From NCBI GenBank assembly GCA_020639095.1, contig JACKHH010000024.1:1-56050 (forward strand): a DNA stretch of 56,050 nucleotides. Reading direction: 5' to 3'. Below the pieces are notes generated by a model that was not told the origin of the DNA, did not search any database, and saw nothing but the letters and a program-made list of their open reading frames with translations. Both the position numbers and the translations under genes were made by a program. Every line of letters begins with the position of its first letter. Positions within the stretch are counted from its first letter, which is position 1. The stretch is from Phycisphaerales bacterium (lineage in GTDB: Bacteria > Planctomycetota > Phycisphaerae > UBA1845). This document shows, in pieces, positions 16,347 to 25,108 of this stretch.

Positions 16347-17240
16347 ATGGCGCAACGCGCGGTATTCCTCGACCGGGACAACACGATCATCGCCGATCCG
16401 GGTTACATCAACGACCCGGACGCGGTGCAGCTTCTGCCCGGAGCCGCGGGCGCGATTCGCAAGCTCAACGATGCCGGTTACACCGTGGTGGTGGTGACGA
16501 ACCAGTCGGGGATTGCGCGCGGAAAGATCACCGAGCAGCAACTCGCGAGCGTACACGAGCGACTGCGCGACATGCTCAGCGAGCAGGGCGCGCGACTCGA
16601 CGCGATCTACCACTGTCCCTATCTCGCGGGCGTCGATGCCACGGTGCCGCGTTTCCGCAAGGACAGCGAATTGCGAAAACCCAAGCCGGGCATGTTGCTG
16701 CGGGCGGCGAAGGAGATGGAGTTGTCGCTGCCCGCGTCGTGGATGATTGGCGACAGCGGTCATGACGTGGTCGCGGGCCGGCGGGCGGGGTGTCGCACGG
16801 TGCAGGTGGGGGCGAACGGAACGGCGACCAAGGCCGACGAAGTTCAGCCGGACTTTCGCGCGAATTCGCTGGCGGACGCGGTGGAGATCGTGCTGCGTCG
16901 TCCGAACCCAGAGCCGGTTGCGACGGCACCGGGTGCGGACGAGGCAACCCCTGAAAGTGGCAGTGTAACTGAGAGTCCCGCACAGGCGGCGTCGGATGAT
17001 GTCGGCGGCACATTGGGTGAGATTCGCGATTTGTTGCGCAAGTTTGAGCGGCAGAAGCGACAGGACGACTTTTCGGTTGCACGGCTTGTAGCGACATTAG
17101 CGCAAATGCTTGCGGTTGCGGCGGGTTGTTGGGGTGTTGTGCTGCTCACCGGGGGGAATGCCTCAGCATCGGGATGGCTGCTCGTTGCGGTGCTGTTGCA
17201 ACTCTTCGTGTTGAGCGCCATGGCGTTTGGACGCCGCTAG
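16347..17240 (+). CDS. GmhB-like HAD phosphatase with C-terminal membrane anchor
   Basis: 297 residues. Residues 1-185 are a HAD phosphatase of the histidinol-phosphate / D-glycero-manno-heptose-1,7-bisphosphatase group: DxD nucleophile motif FLDRDNTII (D9, D11), VVTNQSGIARG, and KPKPGMLLRA with GDSGHD later. In classical GmhB a zinc site uses a C-x-H ... C-x-C cluster. Here only one Cys remains (HCPYLAG) and the C-x-C is replaced by S-E-L. Residues about 190-250 are an Ala/Pro/Glu linker, a basic coiled stretch follows, and two hydrophobic helices end the protein. It is probably anchored to the inner membrane. An alternative start is GTG 16317. Confidence 0.7.
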   Translation: MAQRAVFLDRDNTIIADPGYINDPDAVQLLPGAAGAIRKLNDAGYTVVVVTNQSGIARGKITEQQLASVHERLRDMLSEQGARLDAIYHCPYLAGVDATVPRFRKDSELRKPKPGMLLRAAKEMELSLPASWMIGDSGHDVVAGRRAGCRTVQVGANGTATKADEVQPDFRANSLADAVEIVLRRPNPEPVATAPGADEATPESGSVTESPAQAASDDVGGTLGEIRDLLRKFERQKRQDDFSVARLVATLAQMLAVAAGCWGVVLLTGGNASASGWLLVAVLLQLFVLSAMAFGRR

Positions 17241-17515
17241 TCTGTCAGCTATCTGAATTGTCATCTCTTTGGGTTGTCATCTCAGTGGATGATTAGCGTC
17301 ATCCAATATTCCCCAATCCCCCAAGCAACCGTAACAGTGAGGCGCTTGGACTTGGCGTAGTGTTGGTGCGCCTTGACATGGAAATATGCGATCTCTAGGC
17401 TGCAAAACTGGTAGATCACTTTTAGTGGGTCCGCAAATCGATTCCCGTATTCTCGAAGCAGCGTTTGTTTCAGGTCGGCGCAGTCTGATGTGCGGTGTAC
17501 CAGAGGTAGCAGGTC
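17241..17515 (+). other. Long leader region before the cold-shock gene
   Basis: 275 bases without a convincing gene. Cold-shock mRNAs often have long structured 5' leaders, so this may be transcribed. No hairpin could be confirmed by eye, and no promoter boxes stand out. Confidence 0.3.
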
Positions 17516-17719
17516 ATGCGTGGTACAGTGAAGTGGTTCAACGACACGAAGGGTTTTGGATTCATCACGCCGTCAGACGGCACAGCCGACGTGTTCGTAC
17601 ACCACACGTCAATCCAGTCTGAAGGGTATCGCAGCCTGAACGAAGGCGACCAGGTCGAATTCGAGGTGACCGAGGGGGAAAAGGGCCCCAAGGCCACGAA
17701 CGTTCGCGCCGTATCCTAG
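17516..17719 (+). CDS. Cold-shock domain protein (CspA family)
   Basis: 67 residues. A single cold-shock domain that binds single-stranded RNA/DNA and melts RNA structure. RNP1 (KGFGFI) and RNP2 (VFVHHTSI) are both present, and the opening RGTVKWFNDTKGFGFI is standard. The length equals that of E. coli CspA-like proteins. AGAGG lies about 12 bases upstream of the ATG. Single gene, followed by 150 bases without features. Confidence 0.97.
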   Translation: MRGTVKWFNDTKGFGFITPSDGTADVFVHHTSIQSEGYRSLNEGDQVEFEVTEGEKGPKATNVRAVS

Positions 17720-17872
17720 CCGGTTCGCTACGCAGCCGGTACTTGCGGCGCTCCCATCAGCCGTTTCGCATCTCGGGCCGTCACACAGTGTAAACAGCGC
17801 ATGGACGGTTGCGTGTATGTGTGCGCCTGTTCCGCGCGCACCCGCATTGCGAAACCCCTATCACCCGATCAA

Positions 17873-19333
17873 CTACGGCGCCGGCGGAGGTTCCGGTGTT
17901 GCGGTCGGCAACGTCAGGTCCGCACCGTTTGAGTCCGCGTTCGTGGTCATGTCTACGGGCGGCAGGTTGTACTGCGATTCGGGCGCGACCGGTCCCCAGA
18001 AGATGATGTCCTTGGTTTCGTCGCCGCCATCGTCCACGCCGTCCGGGCCGACCGAATAGGGCACAGTGGTGATGCTTACACTGCGCATCGCCATGTCCTT
18101 GCCGGTGTAAGGATCGATGCGACTCTCGGCCATGCGGGCGCCCTGCAAATTGTCGAGCGATTTGGGCCAAGTGCCGTCCTTCTTGAAGTCGATCGCCATC
18201 TTGAGAAAAAGGTAGACGAGACGGCGCTGCGCTTCCGTGCGGAAGGTGGACTGGACGGACAATCCGACGGGCATGGTGAGCACGTTCAGTTCGGGATGTG
18301 CGCCAAAAGCTGCTTGCTCAAGGGCTGCGACCTTCTTGTTGATATCGACGACGGGTGAATCGTTGAGCAGGGCGCGCATGCCCGTGAAGTAATCGTGTAC
18401 CGCCGTCGCGAGGACGCGTGGATCGGCATCAACGAAGGTGTCGGTACCGGCAGGGCGCGAGTTTGCCTCAGGATAGCGAATGCCGATGTAGTCGCGGAAG
18501 ATGTCGGCATTCACGTTGGGCATGACCTGCACCTTGCCGTTTTCGTCAAGCACGCTGCACAGGAACTGGAGCAGTTGGAGTGCTGCGGCCTCGTCGAAAT
18601 CGAGCGAACGCGCGACATCGTGCGTGAGCGGTTCGGCGTCGTACTTCTCGAGCATGTCGAGAACCTGTTGCCATTCGCTGACCATGTGGAATCGGCTTCG
18701 CATGCTGCGACGAATTTGATCGTAGACGAACGCGTGCTGGCCGTTCGCGAAGAGTTGCTCGTCAATGGTGAAGCCCTGCCCGAGGTGCCGGGCCATGATC
18801 ATCGATGTTTGCAGCGCGATGGGGAGCAGCTTGGGGTCCACGGATCCGCCATCGGCGCGCCAGGCGCGCACAACGAGCATCTGCGAGATCAGCCGGGCGT
18901 TTGCGGTGAGCGGGGCATTGAGCTGGCAGAGCATCGCCTGATTGGGATTTCTACGCGTGGCGTAGTATTCGTACTTCCCGGCTTCGATGGCGACGTGGGC
19001 GAAACGGCGTTCGAGGTAGTACGCCCACTTCGCGAGGCCGAGGTGCTCATCCGTGTTCCAGTGCATGGGGACTTCCATGCGTTTGCGCAGGTCACGATCG
19101 GCGAAGGTGCCGTGGTCCGGCGCGAGATTGCCGAGGCGCTGCTGCGGATTGTCGTAGAGGAAGACGCCGTAGCTGTTGAGCGCGTTGCCGTTTGCGGCGT
19201 AGCTGGCTGCTTCGTCGTACCACGCGATGTAATCGACGGGTTCGTCGAAGGTCAGCTGCGGAACGGGGGGCGGATCGGGTGCAACGCCCCAACCGGTTGC
19301 GGCGATGAAGAGGGAAACGAGAACTGCGGTCAT
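17873..19333 (-). CDS. Secreted protein of unknown function
   Basis: 486 residues from the ATG at 19333, which follows a strong GGAGGA. A short signal (MTAVLVSLFIAATGWGVAPD) is followed by a Pro-rich start, then mostly helical sequence with many Trp/Tyr/Arg. Near residue 400 the segment KDGTWPKSLDNLQGARMAES and then DPYTGKDMAMR resembles the type II secretion pseudopilin-like 'DPWG'-type ends seen in many planctomycete proteins. The C-terminus is Pro/Ala-rich (TPEPPPAP). I do not recognise a family or catalytic residues. The divergent gap to the MOSC gene (19334-19619) holds its likely promoter. Confidence 0.65.
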   Translation of the reverse strand: MTAVLVSLFIAATGWGVAPDPPPVPQLTFDEPVDYIAWYDEAASYAANGNALNSYGVFLYDNPQQRLGNLAPDHGTFADRDLRKRMEVPMHWNTDEHLGLAKWAYYLERRFAHVAIEAGKYEYYATRRNPNQAMLCQLNAPLTANARLISQMLVVRAWRADGGSVDPKLLPIALQTSMIMARHLGQGFTIDEQLFANGQHAFVYDQIRRSMRSRFHMVSEWQQVLDMLEKYDAEPLTHDVARSLDFDEAAALQLLQFLCSVLDENGKVQVMPNVNADIFRDYIGIRYPEANSRPAGTDTFVDADPRVLATAVHDYFTGMRALLNDSPVVDINKKVAALEQAAFGAHPELNVLTMPVGLSVQSTFRTEAQRRLVYLFLKMAIDFKKDGTWPKSLDNLQGARMAESRIDPYTGKDMAMRSVSITTVPYSVGPDGVDDGGDETKDIIFWGPVAPESQYNLPPVDMTTNADSNGADLTLPTATPEPPPAP

Positions 19334-19507
19334 GGGTTCCTCCAGGTTGCTATCCGCGGACGCCGGTTTCGCTGTGCCTTGTTCGTGCGCTGCGTTACGT
19401 TGGCGGCGCGAATTGCGTATCGCGTGAATCGACGCCTTATACTGATGCCTTAACCTGCCCGCTGGTCGGGCGTTTGCTCGGTTGTGTCGTTTTGCGACTG
19501 GTGTGTT

Positions 19508-19513
19508 TATAAT
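19508..19513 (+). promoter_or_regulatory. Possible -10 box before the MOSC gene
   Basis: TATAAT followed by CGATCGG. A TTGTGT lies 20 bases upstream, a long spacer. The transcript would have a leader of about 100 bases. Confidence 0.35.
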
Positions 19514-19619
19514 CGATCGGATGGGACCGGGACAACTGCCCAGTGTGTGACAGAAATGTTGCGCTCTTGCGGTGTGTGATGGTGAATTCGGGCTGATCTG
19601 TGGCGACAGGAGAATGATC

Positions 19620-20069
19620 ATGGGCGAAACCCATGTTGGTTACGTGCAGGGCATCGCGATTCGTCAGGGAAAGAACGGGCCGATGCGTGAGTTGCACAGC
19701 GTGCGAGCATCGGCTGGTGGTGGTCTTGACGGCGATAACGATGCGACGCGGGCGCGGGCGATCACGTTCATTTCGTCACGTCAGTGGGCGCAGGTGCAGC
19801 GCGAACTCGATGCGGAGATTCCGTGGCACACGCGGCGAGCGAACATTCTGATCGATGCGGAGACGCTCGCGCCGCTGATGGGCAAGACGGTGCAGGTCGG
19901 TGGGGTGCGCGTGAAGATCAACGCGGAGACTCGGCCTTGCGAGCTGATGGATCAGTTGCACCCCGGTTTGCAGGCGGCGCTGAAGCCGGAATGTCGCGCG
20001 GGGGTATATGGGAGCATTCTGCACGACGGGACGATTGCGGTTGGTGATGCGATGGTCGAGGTGGACTGA
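19620..20069 (+). CDS. MOSC domain protein
   Basis: 149 residues. A small stand-alone MOSC (molybdenum cofactor sulfurase C-terminal) domain. In this superfamily the domain handles sulfur or molybdopterin ligands. The segment AETRPCELMDQLHPGLQAAL contains the conserved Cys in the usual R-x-C-x2-M context, and the C-terminus has RAGVYGSILHDGTIAVGDAM, a MOSC closing strand. The start at 19620 has AGGAGA eight bases upstream. There is no molybdenum-enzyme gene nearby, so the partner is unknown. Confidence 0.85.
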   Translation: MGETHVGYVQGIAIRQGKNGPMRELHSVRASAGGGLDGDNDATRARAITFISSRQWAQVQRELDAEIPWHTRRANILIDAETLAPLMGKTVQVGGVRVKINAETRPCELMDQLHPGLQAALKPECRAGVYGSILHDGTIAVGDAMVEVD

Positions 20070-20084
20070 TCAAGGTGCTTGGCA

Positions 20085-20201
20085 ACTCCCCTCCCTTTGG
20101 GAGGGGGCAGGGGGAGGGTGATTCAGGATGGTGCTTCGTTTCTCGTCAGCCCCTCGTTCATTCCCCCTCACCCAGCCTCTCCCCCGAGGGGAGAGGGGTT
20201 T
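20085..20201. repeat. C/G-rich inverted pair, family G
   Basis: Left arm CCCCTCCCtttgGGAGGGGG plus CAGGGGGAGGGTG (20085-20120). Right arm CCCCCTCACCCAGCC plus CTCTCCCCC-GAGGGGAGAG (20162-20201). The outer parts are inverted copies and each arm folds on itself, the same layout as families B, D and E. Confidence 0.65.
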
Positions 20202-20257
20202 GGTCTTCTCGCCCGTTGGGCATTTCTCATTGCGGGTTTGCTGGCCTCTACCTCGGG

Positions 20258-20353
20258 ATGCAGGCTGGATGCCTGCACCACAATGACGGCTACGCCACAG
20301 TGTTCTGCGCATCGCAACTTTCCCAATGCAGGCAGGATGCCCGCACCACAATG
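20258..20353 (+). repeat. Two family A repeats
   Basis: Units at 20258-20284 (GCAGGC-tggat-GCCTGC-ACCACAAT) and 20325-20353 (GCAGGC-aggat-GCCCGC-ACCACAAT). Between 20070 and 20383 only these and the family G pair are seen; no gene. Confidence 0.75.
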
Positions 20354-20383
20354 TTCTTAATGTAGCTACGGTCGTGGGTCTTG

Positions 20384-21277
20384 CTACTTCGCGGCGGGTC
20401 TTGCGGCGCGCACTTGGTCGTTGATGTGCTGGAAGATTGCGCGCGTCGCGGTTGAGCGGTTCAGTGTGTAGAAATGCAGGCCGGCGACGCCGTTGGCGAT
20501 GAGGTCTTCGCACTGCTTGAGCGCGTGTACCGTGCCCACCTGGCGGACAGCTTCCACGTCGTCCTCTACCGCTTCGATCTTTTCGAGCAGCGCCTTCGGA
20601 ATGCTCGCGCCGCAGAGTTGCGTGAAGCGTTTGGTTTGTTTGACGCTGAGGATCGGCATGATGCCGACGATGATCGGTAAGTGGATGCCCTGCTTCTCGG
20701 CTTGCTCGCGGAAGCGGTAGAAGTCCGCGTTGTCGAAGAAGAGCTGCGTCACGAGATACTCGCAGCCGGCGTCCACCTTCTTCTTCAGATGCACCAGATC
20801 GGTCTTGAGGTCGGGCGCTTCCGGATGTTTCTCAGGATGGCACGCGCCCGCGACGCAGATGTCGTAGCGACTCTTGAGGAACGCGATGAGATCGGCTGCG
20901 TGCGCGAAACCACCCTCGACCTGCTTGAATTCGGTCTCGCCAGCCGGTGGGTCGCCGCGGAGCGCCAGGATGTTTTCGATCTTGGCGGCGACGAGATCGT
21001 CGACGACTTCCTCGATCTCGCGCTGCGTCGCGCCCACGCAGGTGAGGTGGGCGACGGGCTCAATGTCGGTGTCGGCTTTGATGCGTTCGACGAGGTCGAC
21101 GGTCTTCTTACGTGTGCTGCCACCGGCGCCGTAGGTGACGGAGACGTAGGTCGGGTCGAGCTGTTTGAGCGAGAGGATGGTCTTGTAGAGGTCCCAGAAT
21201 CCGACGTCATCCCTTGGGGGGAAGAACTCGAACGACAGCGTGGGGGGCTGCGACGTGATGCTGTCGATGATCTTCAT
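20384..21277 (-). CDS. metF: Methylenetetrahydrofolate reductase
   Basis: 297 residues, a single-domain bacterial MetF. It is an FAD enzyme reducing 5,10-methylene-THF to 5-methyl-THF for methionine synthesis. Hallmarks: SFEFFPPRDD with the catalytic Glu (E17), VSVTYGAGGSTR, LTCVGAT, ILALRGDPP with the Asp that contacts folate, and TQLFFDNADFYRF. Length and order fit the family. It is followed on the minus strand only by repeats and preceded by tRNA-Tyr, so it is probably a single gene. Confidence 0.96.
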   Translation of the reverse strand: MKIIDSITSQPPTLSFEFFPPRDDVGFWDLYKTILSLKQLDPTYVSVTYGAGGSTRKKTVDLVERIKADTDIEPVAHLTCVGATQREIEEVVDDLVAAKIENILALRGDPPAGETEFKQVEGGFAHAADLIAFLKSRYDICVAGACHPEKHPEAPDLKTDLVHLKKKVDAGCEYLVTQLFFDNADFYRFREQAEKQGIHLPIIVGIMPILSVKQTKRFTQLCGASIPKALLEKIEAVEDDVEAVRQVGTVHALKQCEDLIANGVAGLHFYTLNRSTATRAIFQHINDQVRAARPAAK

Positions 21278-21328
21278 GGTCGTGGAATCGAGGGCCCTCT
21301 ACCCGGCCTGGCGTGGGAAAAACGTATT

Positions 21329-21410
21329 GGGAGCGGAAGGATTCGAACCTTCGAAGGCTAACGCCAACGGGTTTACAGCCCGTCCCCTTTGGCCGCTCGG
21401 GCACACTCCC
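21329..21410 (-). tRNA. tRNA-Tyr (GTA)
   Basis: An 82-base class II tRNA on the minus strand. The acceptor stem is GGGAGTG with CGCTCCC (seven pairs including one G-T), and the anticodon arm is ACGGG-CTGTAAA-CCCGT with anticodon GTA. A long variable arm follows, then the T arm ending GGTTCGAATCC. The CCA end is not encoded. The bases after the tRNA (21411-21569) hold no visible gene. Confidence 0.96.
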
Positions 21411-21569
21411 AGGGGCGTGCGACCGGGAAGCAGCCGGCACCACCTTGGTACACGGCCAATGGGCTTATCGGACATATGGGCGGTCCGATGAAGCAATGCC
21501 CCCGAGGCACAAGCCGGGGATTCTAAGGCACCAGCGCGGTTCGTCAAGGAACGGAAAAGTGCCCCGCAA

Positions 21570-23402
21570 TTACGACGGGCACACCGCAGGCGACTGGCGT
21601 TTGAGCCATACGGCGAGCGCCTTGAGTAGCGCGTCGCGTTTGATCGGTTTGCTCAGGAAATCATCGCAGCCCGCCTGCATGCACTCGTCGCGCGACGCAG
21701 TCATCGCGTGTGCGGTCAGCGCGAGAATCGGATGTTTATATCCGCGTTCGCGCAGTGTGCGGACCGCCGTGTAGCCATCCATCACGGGCATCTGCATATC
21801 CATGAGGATGACAGCGTAGGGTTGGCCCTCCGACATCGCCCGCAGCGCTTCGTCGACCGCCTCCTGTCCGTTCTCCACCACCGTGACGCGTGCCGACGCC
21901 GTCTTCAGGAAGTGGCTGATCAAGCGCTGATTGTCTTTACCATCCTCGGCGAGCAGGATGTCGCAATCGAGGCGCACGTCGGTCTTCGCCGGGTTGGGGG
22001 CAGTGCCCGCGTTCTCTTGCGGCGGCATGTCGGCGCGCTCAATCCCTTGCAGCGGACCGGTCGCGATCTCGACGCGAAACGTCGAACCGACCCCGGCATT
22101 GCTCGACACGGAGAGTCCGCCGTTGAGCATTTCCGCAAGGCGCTGGCTGATCGCCAGGCCCATACCCGTTCCGCCGTAGCGCCGTGTCACGGAAGCGTCG
22201 GCTTGCGTGAACGGCTGGAAAATCCGCGTCATCTGCGCCTCGGTCATGCCGATACCCGTGTCGGTCACATCGACGCGCAGGCGCGGCTCCGCGTGCGCTT
22301 CATCGAGGCTCGCGACGATGCCGACGCCGCCTTCGGCGGTGAACTTGATCGCGTTGGACGTGAGATTGAGCAGGATCTGTCGGAAGCGGAGCGGGTCGGT
22401 CTCAATGGACAGCGGGATCGGCGTTTTGTACGTCACGTCGAATGCGAGGCCCTTGTCGGCGGCTTTGACCGAGAGCAGCGTGCGGACGTCCTCGATGATG
22501 TTGAAGGGAGAACACGCGGTGCGCATGATCTCAAGCTTTCCGGCTTCGATCTTCGAGAGGTCGAGCAGATCGTCGATCAGGAGGAGCAGGTGATCGGAGT
22601 TGCGCGTGATGATGGACAGATACTCCGGTAACTGTTGTTCGCAGAATTCACGCGTTGGGGGGCAGGTGTTTTGGATCAGTTCGACGTAGCCGCAGATGGC
22701 GGTCATGGGCGTGCGGATTTCGTGGCTCACGTTGGTGAGGAATTCCGCTTTTGACCGATTCGCCCGTTCGGCGGCCTGATGCGCCTGCACCACGTGCCGG
22801 TTGATGCGCACCAATTCATCGCGTGCGGTTTCAAGATCGCGCGTCCGCTCCTCGACCATGCGTGAGACTTCCTCGAGCGTCGCGTGCGCCTGGCGCGTCG
22901 CGGTCCACTTCTGCGTCAGTGCGTTGGCCAGTTGCAACACCTCGATGGTGTCGAACGGTTTCTTGAGGATGAGCAAACGATCCGGGTTGCCGATCTTTTC
23001 GACCACCTCGTCCCAGGAGTAATCGGAATACGCTGTGCAGATCACCACCTCAAGGTCGGCGGAGACGCCCCAGAGATGTTGAATGGTTTTGAGCCCGTCC
23101 CAGCCTGGCGGCATGCGCATGTCGACGAAGGCGACCGCGTGCGGACGTTTCTGCGCCAGTGCGCTCTCGAAGATTTGCAGGCCGATCTCGCCTTGTATTG
23201 CGAAGTCCAGCTCATACGCCGGCAGCTTGCACGCGGATTCGGGCGCGGGGCGGCTGTCGCCGAACAACGCGGCCTTGGCGCTGTCGAAGTCCGGCGTTGT
23301 GGCATCCGGCGGCGTCAGGATCTTCCGGAAGTCGTCGTGGATCATCTCCTGATCGTCGATGACCAGGATTCTGCGATTCATGGTTGTCGTGGAGTCGGTC
23401 AT
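21570..23402 (-). CDS. Hybrid histidine kinase, REC-HisKA-HATPase-REC
   Basis: 610 residues, cytoplasmic. The N-terminal receiver has acidic residues D16/D17, phospho-acceptor D94 (FVDMRMP) and the LKKPF Lys. It is followed by a long coiled stretch (about 170-215), a HisKA domain with phospho-His H227 (FLTNVSHEIRTPM), an HATPase domain (N box NLTSNAIKF, G1 DTGIGM, G2 GGTGMGLAIS), and a C-terminal receiver (LLAEDGKDNQRL, LMDMQMPVMDG, SKPI). Phosphate flow is probably from the neighbouring sensor or the N-terminal receiver to the C-terminal receiver. The start codon overlaps the stop of the upstream sensor kinase by four bases (ATGA). There is no output domain and no adjacent regulator, so the target is unknown. 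Confidence 0.93.
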   Translation of the reverse strand: MTDSTTTMNRRILVIDDQEMIHDDFRKILTPPDATTPDFDSAKAALFGDSRPAPESACKLPAYELDFAIQGEIGLQIFESALAQKRPHAVAFVDMRMPPGWDGLKTIQHLWGVSADLEVVICTAYSDYSWDEVVEKIGNPDRLLILKKPFDTIEVLQLANALTQKWTATRQAHATLEEVSRMVEERTRDLETARDELVRINRHVVQAHQAAERANRSKAEFLTNVSHEIRTPMTAICGYVELIQNTCPPTREFCEQQLPEYLSIITRNSDHLLLLIDDLLDLSKIEAGKLEIMRTACSPFNIIEDVRTLLSVKAADKGLAFDVTYKTPIPLSIETDPLRFRQILLNLTSNAIKFTAEGGVGIVASLDEAHAEPRLRVDVTDTGIGMTEAQMTRIFQPFTQADASVTRRYGGTGMGLAISQRLAEMLNGGLSVSSNAGVGSTFRVEIATGPLQGIERADMPPQENAGTAPNPAKTDVRLDCDILLAEDGKDNQRLISHFLKTASARVTVVENGQEAVDEALRAMSEGQPYAVILMDMQMPVMDGYTAVRTLRERGYKHPILALTAHAMTASRDECMQAGCDDFLSKPIKRDALLKALAVWLKRQSPAVCPS

Positions 23403-25108
23403 ACAGCATCCTCATCGAACATGCTCATCACGGTGGGATCGCTCGGCACTTCGGCGACGCGCGGTATCTCGATCACGAACGTGGCGCCGCGCCCGGCGCC
23501 AGCGCTGCTGGCGGTCAGTGTTCCGCCCAGCCCCTTGGCGGCGAGCGCCGAACCGTGCAAACCGAAGCCGTGTCCTTTCGGCTTGGTGGTGAATCCGTAA
23601 GCGAAAATCTTCGGCAGGTCCGTCGGTTTGATGCCGATGCCATTGTCCGACAGCGCGATGCGCACGTGGCGTTCGTCGGATTCGATTCGCAGCGTTATCC
23701 GCGGGTCCGAGGGTCTGGCGTCCTGAATCGCGTGTCGCGCGTTGCTCAGCAAGTTAAGTAAAATCTCCATCAGCCTGTGCCGGTCGGTGGCGATCGGATC
23801 GACGTCCGCGAATTGCTGCACGACCCGGATGTTCGACCGTGCGGTCATGCCGTCCATCTTCAGCGCGTCATCGATCGCCTCCGCGATGTCGACGCGCTCG
23901 ACGACGCCCACGTAGCGCGCGTACTGCTGCTGCTTCACGATGATGCTCTTGATGTGATCGAGGCTGTCGCTGAGCGCGTTCAACTCGGCGGTGACGGATT
24001 CACGTTCCTGGTTGAGGCATTTCTCAAGCTCGGACATGTACTTCGCGAGCTGCACGCCGCGATTCTGCGCGCCGAGGTATTCGGCGATGTCCGAGGGGTG
24101 ATCGTTCAGCATCTTCACGACCGGCGCCAATTCGCCGATCTTGAAGCGGCGAATGCCGTCCATGGAAACCGTGGCCGCGACGCTGGCGCTGTTGAGCACG
24201 TTTCCGACGTTGTGCAGCACGCTGGTCGCGATCTCGGCCATGCCCGTCTGCCGCGACGCGTTCATCAACTCGCGCTGCATCTTCTCCATGGCGTTCCGTT
24301 GACAGCGCAACTGCTCCGCCATCTCGTTGAAATGCGTCGCCAGTTGGCCCAGTTCATCGCTGCCGAGGTCGTCAATGCGATGCTTAAGGTTGCCGGACGC
24401 GAGCGCTTGCGTCGCCGCGACCAATGCGTCGATCTTCTTCATGACCATGCGCGATACCGGCGAGAACGTCGACAGGCCCAGGATCGAGAGCGCGACCAGG
24501 CCGAGCGCCCCGGCGCCGATAACCTTTGCGATGAAGTGCGCCGCCTTGATCGCCGCGACCTGCTGCTCCGCGACCTCTTCATCCTCGCGCTCGATGTGTT
24601 CGTGAATCGTGTCCGAGAGCAAAGTGATCGTCGGTTGCACCTCACGCCTGCACTGGGAGACCGCCTCGTCGACGCGTCCCTGGTTCACCAGTTCACGCGA
24701 ACGCATGACCTGCCCGCGCAATTGGAGATAGGTCTTTCGAATATACTCCAGACGCGCGTCCTCAGCCGCGACGGAATACTCGTTGTCGTCGTTCTCGTCA
24801 CCGGTCTCGATCGCCCATTCCGCTTCGGCTGCGGTTTGGAACTTCGCCATGCCCGCGTCGCTGTCGCGCAGCGCGGTGGCGACCTCGTCGAATGACCCGG
24901 CTCCAGTCAGCGCGTTGGCGTGGACGCGGACCAGACGCTCGGTTCGAAGCAGCGCCTGAAGCGCCGCGTCGCGATGCGCATGTGCGCCGCTGGCCCAGGT
25001 GAGCGAATGCTCCGTGCGCTTTGCGCTCCAGACGGCGACGGATACGAGGGCCAGCGCGCACACGTTGACGATGCTGAGGTTGATCCAGACTCGCTTGCGA
25101 ATCGTCAA
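23399..25108 (-). CDS. Membrane sensor histidine kinase with HNVGNxLN-type His box
   Basis: 569 residues. TM1 is at about 9-28, an extracytoplasmic helical sensor region at about 30-190, TM2 at about 195-213 and HAMP at about 214-266. A dimerisation region follows with the His box SVLHNVGNVLNSA (H299), which lacks the usual H-E-x-R-x-P and matches the HNVGN group. The HATPase has N box NLLSNARHAI and G1 SDNGIGI. The short Lys/Gly region KPKGHGFGLHGSALAAK is the G2/lid part. It is transcribed first in a two-gene operon and ends in an ATGA overlap with the hybrid kinase. The start codon is TTG, with GCAGGAG eight bases upstream. The stimulus is unknown. Confidence 0.9.
   Translation of the reverse strand: MTIRKRVWINLSIVNVCALALVSVAVWSAKRTEHSLTWASGAHAHRDAALQALLRTERLVRVHANALTGAGSFDEVATALRDSDAGMAKFQTAAEAEWAIETGDENDDNEYSVAAEDARLEYIRKTYLQLRGQVMRSRELVNQGRVDEAVSQCRREVQPTITLLSDTIHEHIEREDEEVAEQQVAAIKAAHFIAKVIGAGALGLVALSILGLSTFSPVSRMVMKKIDALVAATQALASGNLKHRIDDLGSDELGQLATHFNEMAEQLRCQRNAMEKMQRELMNASRQTGMAEIATSVLHNVGNVLNSASVAATVSMDGIRRFKIGELAPVVKMLNDHPSDIAEYLGAQNRGVQLAKYMSELEKCLNQERESVTAELNALSDSLDHIKSIIVKQQQYARYVGVVERVDIAEAIDDALKMDGMTARSNIRVVQQFADVDPIATDRHRLMEILLNLLSNARHAIQDARPSDPRITLRIESDERHVRIALSDNGIGIKPTDLPKIFAYGFTTKPKGHGFGLHGSALAAKGLGGTLTASSAGAGRGATFVIEIPRVAEVPSDPTVMSMFDEDAV

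Noticed and set aside
17241..17515. Riboswitch before the cold-shock gene
   Set aside because: No recognisable riboswitch core; left as a possible leader only.
18395..19453. 352-residue plus-strand frame opposite the secreted protein
   Set aside because: The minus-strand gene has a strong ribosome-binding site and signal peptide; this frame has neither.
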